Assembly (NCBI GenBank): GCA_937998045.1
Contig: CALKVG010000212.1
Location: forward strand, 1 to 17,187
From: an uncultured Myxococcales bacterium
Lineage (GTDB): Bacteria; Myxococcota_A; Polyangia; Polyangiales; Polyangiaceae
DNA: 17,187 bases
Direction of reading: 5' to 3'
Made by a program: the position numbers and the translations under genes. The notes beneath the pieces were generated by a model, which saw only the letters and a list, made by a program, of their open reading frames with translations, did not search any database and was not told the DNA's origin. Shown piece by piece: positions 1 through 7,797 of the stretch. Position 1 is the first letter of the stretch. The number at the start of each line of letters is the position of its first letter.

Positions 1-50
1 TACGAGTTTTCTGCCTGTCTCGTGGGCTCGGAGATGTGTATAAGAGACAG
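1..50 (+). other. Illumina Nextera i7 adapter contamination
   Basis: Positions 17-50 match the 34-base Nextera read-2 transposase adapter exactly, ending in the 19-base Tn5 mosaic end AGATGTGTATAAGAGACAG (32-50). Positions 9-16, TTCTGCCT, equal the N703 i7 index as it lies in the primer. Positions 1-8, TACGAGTT, match the last eight bases of the P7 primer (TACGAGAT) with one mismatch. This is library-construction sequence left on a contig end. Genomic sequence begins at about position 51. Confidence 0.97.
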
Positions 51-1947
51 GCCCACGGTCGTCGCTCAGCTTGCGTGCAATCTCCGCCGTTCGGGCGAAG
101 ACGTGCTCGAGCTGAGGGGCACTGGTCCCCTGGAGCGCGATCATCGCCGGCCCCATCGGCTTGAGCACAGCAAGCTCCGTCCGATCCGAGTCGTCGGAGG
201 CTGGCAGCGTCTCCATCAACGCGCGGGCGCGACTGAACTGCGCCAGCGCCTCAGCGCGCCCGAACCGACGCGTGGCGCGCTCGCCCGCGAGCCCATGGTA
301 TCGAACGGCCTTGGCGACGATCTTCGCCTCGTCGTAGTGAAGCGCGAGCTCCGTCGCGATGGTGTGCGCGCTGGCACCGTAGGCGCGTTCGAGACCGTCC
401 GCAACTCGACGATGCCACACGCGCTTCGTTGCCGTGGGGACGCGCCTCAGCGCGGCATCGCGGTAGAGCGCGTGGACGAACGCATAGTGCGACTGAATCG
501 AACCGTCGGGCCACGGCTCCGACGTCACGAACCGCAGGAGACGTTTGTCGTTGGCAAGCCCCTCGCAAACGGTGTCGACCTCGTCGGCCGGAAGCTCCAG
601 TGCGTGGGCGACGGCCCCCACGGCGAATTGCACCCCGAGGAGGCTCGCAGCTTCGAGGATGCGTTGCTCGTTCAACTTCAGGCGATCGATCTGGATGTCG
701 ATGAGCTGGCGCACCGTGTCGGGCCAGCGGTTCGCGACATCGGCGACTCTCGCTGCCAGCTCCCACCCCGTTTCCGATGGTCGAATCATCCCGCGGCTCT
801 CCAGGTCTTCGACGACGGCGACCGCGAAGAGCGGGTTCCCGCCCGTCATCTGCTGAATGCAGCGGGCGAGGTCCTTGGGAAAGCGAGCAACTGCGAAGCG
901 CTGCTCGAGGTACTCGGCCATCGTGGCCTCCGACCAGGTCTCAAGGCTGAGCACGGTGGCCTGTTTGTGCGCCCTCAGCTCCGCGATCACCCGGGCCATC
1001 CCATCGCCCTTCGTGATCTCCGCGGGGCGGCAAGTGGCCACGACGAGGACGCGTGCGGGCTCACGGCGTGCTCCGAGCATGGCCAGGAGATCCGTCGTCG
1101 AGGCGTCTGCCCATTGTACGTCCTCGAGCACGAGCACCAGCGGTCGTTCGGCGGCGATGACGTCGAACGCCTCGGCAAGCTCGCGGAGCATCCGAGGTTG
1201 GCTTGCGCCCTGAGTCCTGAGGGCCAGGGCTTGAAGCTCCTGGTCGGCGACCAGTCCCGGCATCTGCGCCAGCCACGTCGGCGCGTGTCGAGCCAGTAGT
1301 TCGACGAAGTGGCGATCGCCATCGCCTCGACACACCGCCCCGAGCGCCGCGAGGACCGGGAGGTACGCTTCCGCCGCACCCATGTGCTCGACGCACGAGC
1401 CGCTGGCGACCAGGGCTCCCCTCGGCGCGGCGACTCGCGCCAGGAACGCATCCACGAGGGTGGTCTTTCCGATCCCGGGATCTCCCGTGATGAAGACCAT
1501 TTGTCGCTTCTGGTCGAGAGCCGCTTGGAACACTTGTCCCAGCGTGTCGATTTCGGCGCCGCGACCCACCAAGTTGTGTGGGGTGCGATGGGTGGTGACG
1601 TGATCGGCGGCTTGGGGTTTGGGCTCGGACTTCTCGGTCTCAACCGCAAAGAGGAAACGATATCCGCGTCCTACGACGGTCTCGACAGCGCCCTCGCCGA
1701 TGGCGCGCCGCAGGTCGCTGACGTGAGTGCGGAGAAGGCTCTCGCTCGTGGCGATCTTCCCCCACACCGCTTCGACGATCTCCTCTTGAGTCACGAGGCG
1801 CTGCGGATGGGCCGTTAAATGCCGCAGGATCGCAAACGGCTTGCGCCGGAGCTTGATCTCCTTGCCTTCCCTGAAGAGGCGCTGGTCCCGGACGTCACAC
1901 CGGAAGGGACCGAACAGGCGAACCTCCGGACAGCGAGCATCCGTCAT
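51..1947 (-). CDS. Winged-helix DNA-binding / AAA ATPase transcriptional regulator (3'-truncated)
   Basis: The frame stays open from an ATG at 1947 (MTDARCPEVRLFGPF) to the adapter, about 632 codons without a stop, so the C-terminus is missing. Residues about 8-102 form an OmpR-type winged helix (LVTQEEIVEAVW, then LLRTHVSDLRRAIGEG and the wing VVGRGYRF). After a short linker comes an NTPase domain with Walker A GDPGIGKTT (155-163) and Walker B LVLVLEDVQWAD (270-281), followed by helical segments of the kind that lead into TPR repeats. The architecture is that of large one-component ATP-dependent regulators (COG3899/CyaB/MalT-like STAND ATPases). The effector is unknown. No strong Shine-Dalgarno precedes the ATG; a TATAGT lies about 10 bases upstream, so a near-leaderless transcript is possible. 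Confidence 0.88.
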
Positions 1948-2138
1948 GGGTGTCCCACTATATTGAGGAGGTGCGACCTCGCCAACGCGATCCCGCGGCG
2001 TGACTGCTCATTCGCTCAGACCCGAAGACGTAGGCGGCCACCCCCCGTCTCCGAGAAGCACCCTTCTCGACGTGGCCTCGGTCGCCCTCCTCCCAGGACG
2101 GGTTCGCAAGTGGTTGGGTCGCCGGTGTATCGGCGGGC

Positions 2139-2378
2139 ATGAACTCCAACGCCTACCCGTTCACGACGAGGCGCCAGATCCTCGAGCGCATCGAGACTGA
2201 CCCCTCGTTCGTGTCCGCGTGCTTCGCGATGCTCCAAGACCGTCACGAGCGGCGAAGCGTAGGTCGCGCCGAGAGTATGGGGTGGATCCGGACAGAAAGC
2301 CGGCGAGCGCCCTCGCGGCATCGCCGCCCGCAGTACGCCTGGCCCCGGTCGCAGGCCGAGCAGACGAAGAACACCTGA
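2139..2378 (+). pseudogene. Fragment of a short mobile-element-type hypothetical protein
   Basis: A 79-codon ORF starts MNSNAYPFTTRRQILERI and continues through TDPSFVSACFAMLQDRHERR to MGWIRTESRR. The first ~55 residues look like a real helical protein and resemble, from memory, a family of short hypotheticals near plasmid or ICE genes that continue into an MGWM/SSHA-type segment. After about position 2290 the reading becomes Arg/Pro-rich and loses that character. There the opposite strand carries a different recognisable peptide, so this looks like a gene truncated at a junction. Family assignment is recall only. Confidence 0.35.
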
Positions 2379-2422
2379 CGGCACGACGACGAGGAGCAGA
2401 CGACGAAGCGAACAGACAGCAC
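2243..2422 (-). pseudogene. Cys-rich zinc-finger-like protein, probably truncated
   Basis: A 59-codon ORF with a GTG start at 2422 encodes VLSVRFVVCSSSSCRQVFF followed by VCSACDRGQAYCGRRCREGA. Cysteines fall at residues 9, 14, 21, 24, 31 and 35, a pattern expected of one or two zinc knuckles. I recall similar CDRGQxYC...CR proteins next to insertion sequences in Myxococcota, where they run longer with an Arg-rich tail (RRYQ...HAARQ). Here the tail changes near 2295: another frame reads YSRRDLRFAARD, suggesting a frameshift. Function unknown; nucleic-acid binding is an inference. Confidence 0.4.
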
Positions 2423-2480
2423 GGCCGCGCCGCCCCAGAAGTGGGCCGTCGCGCTGCCGGGATGCGATGCTGCTCCGCGA

Positions 2481-2960
2481 TCACGGCCGCGTGATCACCC
2501 GAGGGCCGGGAGGTGGACTCTCCGCGGCCCTCTTCCTTTTCTGCGGCGCGGAGATCGTCGCCGACCGCCAGACGCGCGGCCCCCTTCCGGGCCCCCGCCG
2601 GTCAGAAAACCGCGCTTCCCGATGAGTGGTGACATCACCGCCCGGAGCATCGCGCCATCCGCAGCCGCAATCCTCTTGAACCTTCGACTGTTGCGGTTTC
2701 ACGCGCCCCCCCTTTCGCGCGGCGCTCAGCCGCACGACGTTGTCGGCCAGCGCCAGTCGGCGTGCCTCGACTCGCGGGCGAGCTGACCGACGACGTCCCA
2801 GCGCCCAGCCTCCGCAGCCCGCGTCAGCGCCGCAGCCAGCGCCGTCTCGACGTCCGTCCCAGTTGGCCAAGTGCCGACAGGCTCACGCGCACTTACGTCA
2901 ACTCGCGCCGTCTTGCGCGCGCGTCGCCGCCCTGGGAACGGACCGCAGAAGAACGTCAGG
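2481..2960 (-). pseudogene. Frameshifted C-terminal fragment (helical tail with ELEARR motif)
   Basis: Read on the minus strand, one frame gives REPVGTWPTGTDVETALAAA followed by LTRAAEAGRWDVVGQLARE. The sense then continues in another frame as EARRLALADNVVRLSAARKG and ends in CGCGWRDAP. Inserting one G between 2770 and 2771 of the plus strand restores LARELEARRLA across the break. This amphipathic tail (GRWDVVxQLARELEARRLA...NVV) is one I associate with C-termini of myxobacterial mobile-element proteins, possibly integrases. No catalytic R-H-R-Y residues are present, so the integrase link is only a suggestion. The upstream limit is uncertain. Confidence 0.42.
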
Positions 2961-3267
2961 TGAGTGGGCGTATCGCGGCAGCTCGAGAGCTCGCGCACCT
3001 CGAGCGCGTCGCGTGCCCGCACTTTGGCGATCGCCTCCCCGAGCAGCGTGTTCGAGAAGCCACGCGGTCGATGTCGCCCGGAGTGGCTTTCATCCACTTC
3101 GTCTCGGTCATGCAAATGGGATCGTGCTGCGGCTCGCCCGGGGTGTCCGGCATCCACGTCCATCCGTTCGTTCCCCGGCGGAGGTCCGGCGCAAGAAAAC
3201 CTTCCGCGCCGTGCGGCCATCGTTCGAGCCTGATTTTCGACATGTCGGTTTTGTAGAGTGCATACAT
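2956..3267 (-). CDS. Possible hypothetical ORF, N-terminal part of a broken gene
   Basis: A 103-codon ORF whose first ~65 residues have protein-like composition (MSKIRLERWPHGAEGF, then GWTWMPDTPGEPQHDP and ETKWMKATPGDID), before turning Arg/Ser/Cys-rich. The protein-like part may continue after a frameshift into the adjacent minus-strand reading frame (GFSNTLLGEAIAKVRARDAL), which leads into the frameshifted tail at 2481-2960. Together they could be one decayed gene of about 250 codons. I do not recognise the family. The Met at residue 9 (MSKIRL) is a plausible alternative start. Confidence 0.22.
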   Translation of the reverse strand: MYALYKTDMSKIRLERWPHGAEGFLAPDLRRGTNGWTWMPDTPGEPQHDPICMTETKWMKATPGDIDRVASRTRCSGRRSPKCGHATRSRCASSRAAAIRPLT

Positions 3268-3341
3268 GTTGCACTCGAAGACTCGTGCGCACGAGCCACT
3301 TGGGCCCGCACGTTGGCCGTCGCTCTCACCAGCTTGCGGTC

Positions 3342-3604
3342 ATGACGCTCCTCGGCAAGACGCACATTCACAAGATGAACGGCCTCAAGTACGTGCTCGG
3401 CGCGCCGATCAACGGCGTTGCGGTCGTGGCCTTCATCCTGGCCGGCGCGGTGGAGTGGGGCGCGGGCGCCTTCATGATCGTCGGAGGCATCTTCGGCCGC
3501 TATGCAGGTGCCTCCGTCGCCCGCCGGATCGAGCGGAAATACGTTCGCTGGCGGGCGTCGCCTGGAGCATGACGGCGTATTTCTTCGTGCGCACCTACGC
3601 CTGA
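3342..3604 (+). pseudogene. C-terminal remnant of a TauE/SafE-family membrane permease
   Basis: The plus-strand reading MTLLGKTHIHKMNGLKYVLG, then INGVAVVAFILAGAVEWGAG and YAGASVARRIERKYVR, is the characteristic last third of TauE/SafE (sulfite exporter-like, DUF81) permeases, including two membrane segments. The frame then breaks. The expected final strand WSMTAYFFVRTYA with a TGA stop at 3602-3604 lies in another frame, and roughly 7 bases appear lost near 3550-3562 compared with the usual spacing. The N-terminal ~150 residues (four or more membrane helices) are absent: the sequence upstream of 3340 shows no homologous reading. It is therefore a 5'-truncated, frameshifted relic. It ends 5 bp before the convergent 3' end of lhgO. 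Confidence 0.68.
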
Positions 3605-3609
3605 TCCCC

Positions 3610-4812
3610 TCATAGCCATCGAAGCGCGCGCTCGGCGATCTCCTCGCCGATGGCGAGCGAGGCCGTCGCCGCGGGAGAGGGCGCGTTGAGCACGTGCACC
3701 ATGCGCGCATCCTCGGCGATCGCGAAGTCGTCGAGGAGCGAACCGTCGCGCGCCACAGCCTGCGCGCGAACGCCGGCACCGCCCGGGACCAGGTCGTCGG
3801 CCCGGACGTCGGGCACGAGCACGGCGCACGCGCGGGCGAACGCCGAACGACTGAGCGAGCGCGCTTGCTCGAAGGCGGCCATCCGCCAGTGCTTGCTCGC
3901 CATTCGCCAGAACCCGGGCCAGCTCGCCATGTCGCAGACGTCCATCAAGCGGAAGCTCGCGCGCGAGTAGCCCTCGCGGGCGAGCGCGAGGACAGCGTTC
4001 GGGCCCGCCTCGATACCCCCGCCGATCCGTCGCGTGAAGTGGACACCGAGAAAGGGGAACGCAGGGTCCGGCACTGGATAGATGAGGTGCCGCACCAGGT
4101 CTCTGCGAGCCGGGGAGAGCATCCAGTACTCGCCACGAAACGGGACGATCGCGACCCCGATGGTGAGACCCGCCATGCGCGCGATACGATCGCTCTCTAG
4201 ACCAGCACACGCGATCAGCGCGCGCGATTCGAAGTCGCCGGCGGTCGATTCGACGACGATCCCACCGGCACGCGAAGCGATCTTCGTCACGCGTGCGGTC
4301 GTCAGGACCTCGCCGCCGCGCCTCTCGAGCTCGTGCGCGTAGGCTCGCGTCACCTCGACGTAATCGACGATCCCCGTCTCGGGGACCAGGAGCGCGGCGA
4401 TCCCGGCCGCGTGAGGCTCGCGCTCGCGCAGCTCGGCGGCCGTGATGCGCCGAAGGCCCCCGAGGCCGTTCGCGCGCCCCCGTCGCTCAATCTCGTCCAG
4501 CCGGGGAAGCTCGACTTCGCGCGTTGCCACGACGACCTTCCCGCATCGCTCGAAGGGCACTCCCTGCTCCTCGCAGAACCTCTCGAGCCGCCACCGCCCC
4601 CGGGCGCACAACGTCGCCTTCAGCGACCCCGGCTTGTAGTACAGCCCGGCGTGGATCACGCCGCTGTTGTGGCCGGTCTGGTGGGCAGCGAGCGCGCCCT
4701 CCTTCTCGAGTACGACGACGCGCGCGCCGGGCCGGCGGTGCAGCAGCGCGAGCGCCGTCGCCAAGCCGACGACCCCCGCACCGATCACGACCGCGTCCGG
4801 ACTGCGAGCCAC
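3610..4812 (-). CDS. lhgO: FAD-dependent L-2-hydroxyglutarate dehydrogenase/oxidase
   Basis: A 400-aa DAO-superfamily flavoprotein that oxidises L-2-hydroxyglutarate to 2-oxoglutarate, a metabolite-repair reaction feeding electrons to quinone or oxygen. The FAD-binding dinucleotide fold is visible at the N-terminus (VVIGAGVVGLATA, residues 8-20, with LEKE at 35-38 binding the ribose). The family signature HQTGHNSGVIHAGLYYKPGS follows at 44-63, then EPETG-type and FRGEYW (core sheet) segments. The C-terminal GGAGVRAQAV and HVLNAPSPAATASLAIGE match the LhgO FAD-closing loop. Length is normal for the family (~395-420). The start is GTG at 4812, preceded by AGGGAG at suitable spacing. It is monocistronic here: its 3' end converges on the TauE relic and its 5' end faces a 298-bp gap. 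Confidence 0.93.
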   Translation of the reverse strand: MARSPDAVVIGAGVVGLATALALLHRRPGARVVVLEKEGALAAHQTGHNSGVIHAGLYYKPGSLKATLCARGRWRLERFCEEQGVPFERCGKVVVATREVELPRLDEIERRGRANGLGGLRRITAAELREREPHAAGIAALLVPETGIVDYVEVTRAYAHELERRGGEVLTTARVTKIASRAGGIVVESTAGDFESRALIACAGLESDRIARMAGLTIGVAIVPFRGEYWMLSPARRDLVRHLIYPVPDPAFPFLGVHFTRRIGGGIEAGPNAVLALAREGYSRASFRLMDVCDMASWPGFWRMASKHWRMAAFEQARSLSRSAFARACAVLVPDVRADDLVPGGAGVRAQAVARDGSLLDDFAIAEDARMVHVLNAPSPAATASLAIGEEIAERALRWL

Positions 4813-5110
4813 GGACGCTCCCTACCACCACTTCAGAACCTGCGAGCACTCAATTGACCGATGCCGCCGCCATCTCCGCAGCAATCATCATCGTCGCGGA
4901 GAAGCTCCGCGCTGCGGGGAGGGGCCAGGAGGCCGGAGTGCTTACGGCCGCCTCGTGCACTTCGCTCGGCCTCGAAGACTCGGCCGGTTCATGCACTCGT
5001 ACACAAGTGAGCGAGTCCAGCAGCCGGAGCACCTTCTACGCGGGGGAGAATTTGGCGCGGTCGCGCGCCTTTGCCGGGAGGTGCGTTCGCCCAAGGTCTC
5101 GGCCGAGAGC
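4813..5110. other. Intergenic stretch without recognisable gene
   Basis: 298 bases separate lhgO (start 4812) from the ankyrin gene (stop codon 5111-5113), both on the minus strand. Open readings exist in several frames but have shadow-like, Arg/Ser/Ala-rich composition, and none resembles a known protein. It must hold the lhgO promoter on the minus strand, but I see no clear -35/-10 pair. No T-rich hairpin terminator for the ankyrin gene is evident. Confidence 0.5.
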
Positions 5111-6343
5111 CTATTTCGTGGCGGCGGCGGCCACGAGGAGCGCTTCGATCGCGGGAATGTCGACCGGGCGCGGGCCGACTTCCTCGACGTTGGCCCCCGC
5201 GGCGATGAGCCTCCGAATGACCGGCAAGCGGTCGATGTGTCTCTTGATGTTGCGTGCGCCCCAGACAGTGCTGTCGAGGACGGTGCCGCCGTAAATGTTC
5301 TTTACTTCGAGGGTCGCACGAACGTTCGCTCGATCGAGGAGGGCTTCGACCGTCTGGAAGTGCCCAAAGAACGCGGCCCAGTGCAGGCCGGTGAAGCCTT
5401 CGCGGTCCCGTTTCGTGGGGTCGGCGCCTCTGTCGAGCACGGCGAGCGACGCCTGGGTGCGACCGAGCATCGACGCGATGCGGAAGGCTTGGTCGAGGCG
5501 CGCGCCTGGTTGCTCGGCGAGACGCTCGACGAGCTCGACGCGGCCGAGACCGGCGGCGACCAGGACGTCGTCGATGCGTGCGCCGCGCCTCGCGAGTGCT
5601 TCTGCGGCGTCGGGGTAGCCGAACAAGAGGGCGGTCTCGATGGGCGTTCCCTGGTTGGTGGCCACGCCGTCGATTGCGGCGCCGGCATCGAGGAGAGTCT
5701 CGACCAGAGCGACCTGCACGCCGGATTCTGCGGGATGACAGGACGAGACGAGAAGGCCCATCGCCGTGCTACCGCCGTAGGCGTCGCAGGTCGCGTCGAC
5801 CTCCGAGCCGGCGTCGACCAGGATGCGCGCGATCTCGGCGGCGTTCCTCGGCGACTGCCACTGGCGAGATGTCTCGATGCCGTTCGCCGCGACGTGCTGA
5901 AGAAGCGTCGCGTGATGAGCGTACGGAGAGCGAGCACGCGCGAGGTCGGGATGACTCGCCAGGAGGGCATGAAGGGCCGCAGCGTCTCCGTCGACGATCG
6001 CGTCGGCCGCGGCTTCGAAGTGGGGCTCGACGAGCTCGCCCGCCCGCTTCATGGCGTCGTCGTAGCTCGCGAACCAGTGAAACTTCGCGATCGCGTTGCG
6101 AGCGTGCGCATCATCGAGCGAGGCGTCGAGGATGGACGTGTCGCTCGGGTCTTGTTGCCCGAACGTAAAGCCAGCGCGCCGGATCAGAATCGCTGCCGCG
6201 GGTGAGCGCGCGCGATGCGCATCGATGAGCCAAGCGATCTCCCGTTCGAAGACTTCGAGGACCGTACGCCGCTCCGTACGCGCTCCGGGGATTGCGCGGA
6301 GCATGCGATCGAGATCGCGCAGCGCCTCGCAATCGCGGCCCAT
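5111..6343 (-). CDS. Ankyrin-repeat protein with conserved N-terminal helical domain
   Basis: A 410-aa cytoplasmic protein without signal peptide or membrane segment. Residues ~30-115 form a helical region (FEREIAWLIDAHRARSP...FHWFASYDDAMKRAGEL) shared by a group of bacterial ankyrin proteins in which it precedes the repeats. Degenerate ankyrin repeats follow: HPDLARARSPYAHHATLLQH (131-150), the AAEIARILVDAGSEVDATCD unit (168-187), VALVETLLDAGAAIDGV (211-227), FGYPDAAEALARRGARIDD (241-259), and the most canonical one, GFTGLHWAAFFGHFQTVEAL (316-335). The final unit is VIRRLIAAGANVEEV. The role is protein-protein binding; the partner is unknown. The ATG at 6343 has AGGA about 9 bases upstream. 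The sequence is intact in contrast to its neighbours at 6464-7010. Confidence 0.87.
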   Translation of the reverse strand: MGRDCEALRDLDRMLRAIPGARTERRTVLEVFEREIAWLIDAHRARSPAAAILIRRAGFTFGQQDPSDTSILDASLDDAHARNAIAKFHWFASYDDAMKRAGELVEPHFEAAADAIVDGDAAALHALLASHPDLARARSPYAHHATLLQHVAANGIETSRQWQSPRNAAEIARILVDAGSEVDATCDAYGGSTAMGLLVSSCHPAESGVQVALVETLLDAGAAIDGVATNQGTPIETALLFGYPDAAEALARRGARIDDVLVAAGLGRVELVERLAEQPGARLDQAFRIASMLGRTQASLAVLDRGADPTKRDREGFTGLHWAAFFGHFQTVEALLDRANVRATLEVKNIYGGTVLDSTVWGARNIKRHIDRLPVIRRLIAAGANVEEVGPRPVDIPAIEALLVAAAATK

Positions 6344-6463
6344 CGAGTGGATCCTAGGCTATCGTCGCTCGACGCGCGATGGGCGTTGGGCCGCGAGCTG
6401 CGTGCTGAGCGGACCACGCGCACGGGTAAAGAAGAGCGAGGAGGACGTTTTCGTGGGCCGGCG

Positions 6464-6840
6464 TCACCGCGCTCGTCCAACACGTGGCAGGACCGAGGTA
6501 GAGCCGATCCATCCGAGGACCGCGGCGAGTGCCACGGCGCCCGCATGGGTCACGAGCAGATGCGGCGTGTGCAGTCGGTCGGCGCAGCGGAAGAGGAGTT
6601 AGAATTGGCGGCTCAGCGCGCCCGAAGCGGCGGTCGCGGCGAAAGCGGGCGCGCGGATCGGACGGTGTTGCCGGACGACGGAGTAGAGCAGGACGCAATA
6701 CGACACCGCGGCGGCAATGAGCTCGATCGCGGCGCAGTGCAGGCCATGGACGAGGGCAAGCCCGCCGCTATTGCCCGTGGCGAGCGCCAGGAGAAGCGAT
6801 GTCGCCAGTACCGCGGCAAGCACGAGCCACGCCGAGGAAC
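6464..6840 (-). pseudogene. NrsF/DUF1109-like membrane protein remnant with internal stop
   Basis: Reading from about 6840 toward lower coordinates gives SSAWLVLAAVLATSLLLALA, then GLALVHGLHCAAIELIAAAV and AFAATAASGALSRQF, followed by an in-frame TAA (6599-6601). The same frame resumes as LLFRCADRLHTPHLLVTHAG and AVALAAVLGWIG before a TGA at 6464-6466. Alternating hydrophobic helices with a CxxxxxxxPHLLVTH segment resemble the C-terminal half of NrsF/DUF1109 anti-sigma-type membrane proteins as I remember them. One substitution (for example TAC to TAA) would explain the stop. The N-terminal half is missing: upstream of ~6840 the frame loses hydrophobic character and a different gene fragment begins on the other strand. 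Confidence 0.52.
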
Positions 6841-6850
6841 GCTGTCCCCC

Positions 6851-7010
6851 GGTGGCGTTCCGGCCGCGGCGCTGACGGCCTATACGCGCGCCGACGATCG
6901 TCGCGCGACGCTCGCGGCCGGGTTCGAGGTGCACATCGCCAAGCCCGTGGATCCCGGCGAGCTCTGCGCCACGGTTGCGACGCTCTCGGCTCACCGCGCG
7001 CTGAACGGAG
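6851..7010 (+). pseudogene. C-terminal half of a response-regulator receiver domain (orphan fragment)
   Basis: The plus-strand peptide GGVPAAALTAYTRADDRRAT followed by LAAGFEVHIAKPVDPGELCA and TVATL is the second half of a CheY-like receiver. It contains the Thr/Ala switch strand (ALTAY), the conserved Lys-Pro of the active site (KP in HIAKPVDP) and the last helix. The phosphoacceptor Asp and the first three strands are absent: immediately upstream the strand is antisense to the NrsF-like remnant. Such LTAYARxDDR...H(I/V)AKPVDP receivers usually end hybrid histidine kinases. The frame runs on without a stop into the ATG at 7073, but the linker has no domain and the downstream gene has its own start. 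Confidence 0.62.
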
Positions 7011-7072
7011 CGATCGTCGCGCCGCGCGGAATTCGGCTACCCCCGCGACGAAGCGAGGTAGCATCGCTCGCC

Positions 7073-7783
7073 ATGCCGAAGGCGTTCGACAAGTGGACCG
7101 TGCTACCGCACGGCAAAATCGAGAAGCTCGAGGAGAACCTGTGGCGCGTCGCAGGGACGCTACCGGGAGGCGGCCCACCCCGAGCGATGACGGTGGCAAG
7201 GCTCGGCGACGGACGGTTGGTTATCCACGGTGCGATCGCGCTCGGCGACGCGGACATGAAGGAGCTGGAGGCCTTCGGCAAGCCGGCGTTCCTCGTCGTT
7301 CCGAACGCGGGCCACCGCCTCGACGCGCCGGCGTACAAGAACCGCTACCCGGACATGAAGGTGATCACGGCGACCGGCTCGAAGGAGAAGGTAGAGCAGG
7401 TCGTCAAGGTCGACGACACCGAGGGTCGATTCGGCGACGACTCGGTCACGTACCAGCCGGTCGAGGGCACGATCGAGGGCGCCCTGGTGGTGCGCTCCAA
7501 GAGCGGATCCACCCTCGTGCTCAACGATACCGTGATGAACATGGCCTCCGGCAGCGTGAAGGGCTTCGGCGGATTCGTCAGCGGCATGCTCGGCTTCTTC
7601 GGCTCCGAGCCGAAGGTTGTGCCACTGGCAAAGCTGATGGTCTACAAGGACAAGCGAGCCGCGCGCGCGAAGCTGGAACAACTCGCGGACACGCCCGGGC
7701 TGAAGAGGGTGATCGTTTCACACGGGGAAATGATCACCGCCGATCCCTGCGCAGCCATCAAACACGCGGTCAGGACGCTATGA
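7073..7783 (+). CDS. DUF4336-like protein (degenerate metallo-beta-lactamase fold)
   Basis: A 236-aa cytoplasmic protein, MPKAFDKWTVLPHGKIEKLE onward. The pattern WRVAGTLPGG...RAMTVARLGDGRLVIHGAIA (25-55), then FLVVPNAGHRLDAPAYKNRY (73-92) and VIVSHGEMIT (213-222), resembles DUF4336 proteins, which share the beta-lactamase-like fold. I see no HxHxDH zinc motif: the expected place has VPNAGHRLDAPAYK, so hydrolase activity is not supported. A Gly/Phe-rich insert (SVKGFGGFVSGMLGFFGSEP, 161-180) is likely a flexible or membrane-touching loop. The ATG at 7073 is chosen because GAGG lies 11-15 bases upstream and homology begins there, although the frame is open far upstream. It converges on the AHSA1 gene, 14 bp away. 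Confidence 0.78.
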   Translation: MPKAFDKWTVLPHGKIEKLEENLWRVAGTLPGGGPPRAMTVARLGDGRLVIHGAIALGDADMKELEAFGKPAFLVVPNAGHRLDAPAYKNRYPDMKVITATGSKEKVEQVVKVDDTEGRFGDDSVTYQPVEGTIEGALVVRSKSGSTLVLNDTVMNMASGSVKGFGGFVSGMLGFFGSEPKVVPLAKLMVYKDKRAARAKLEQLADTPGLKRVIVSHGEMITADPCAAIKHAVRTL

Positions 7784-7797
7784 TCGCGCTGCGCGTC

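Noticed and set aside
32..50. Tn5 mosaic end as a natural transposon terminus
   Set aside because: The adjoining bases are the engineered Nextera adapter and index, so it is a library artefact.
22..1299. Long plus-strand ORF over the first gene
   Set aside because: It begins inside adapter sequence and is the antisense of a clear winged-helix/Walker A/Walker B reading on the minus strand.
2655..2700. T-loop-like GGTTCAAGAGG on the minus strand as tRNA
   Set aside because: The invariant C after the loop and a matching acceptor/anticodon arrangement are missing.
4667..6205. 512-codon plus-strand ORF opposite the ankyrin gene
   Set aside because: Arg/Gly/Val-rich shadow of the ankyrin gene without domain features; high GC leaves antisense frames open.
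6215..7783. Single 522-aa fusion of receiver and DUF4336-like protein
   Set aside because: The first ~210 residues are antisense to other genes, only a half receiver is present, and the DUF4336-like part has its own ATG with a ribosome site.
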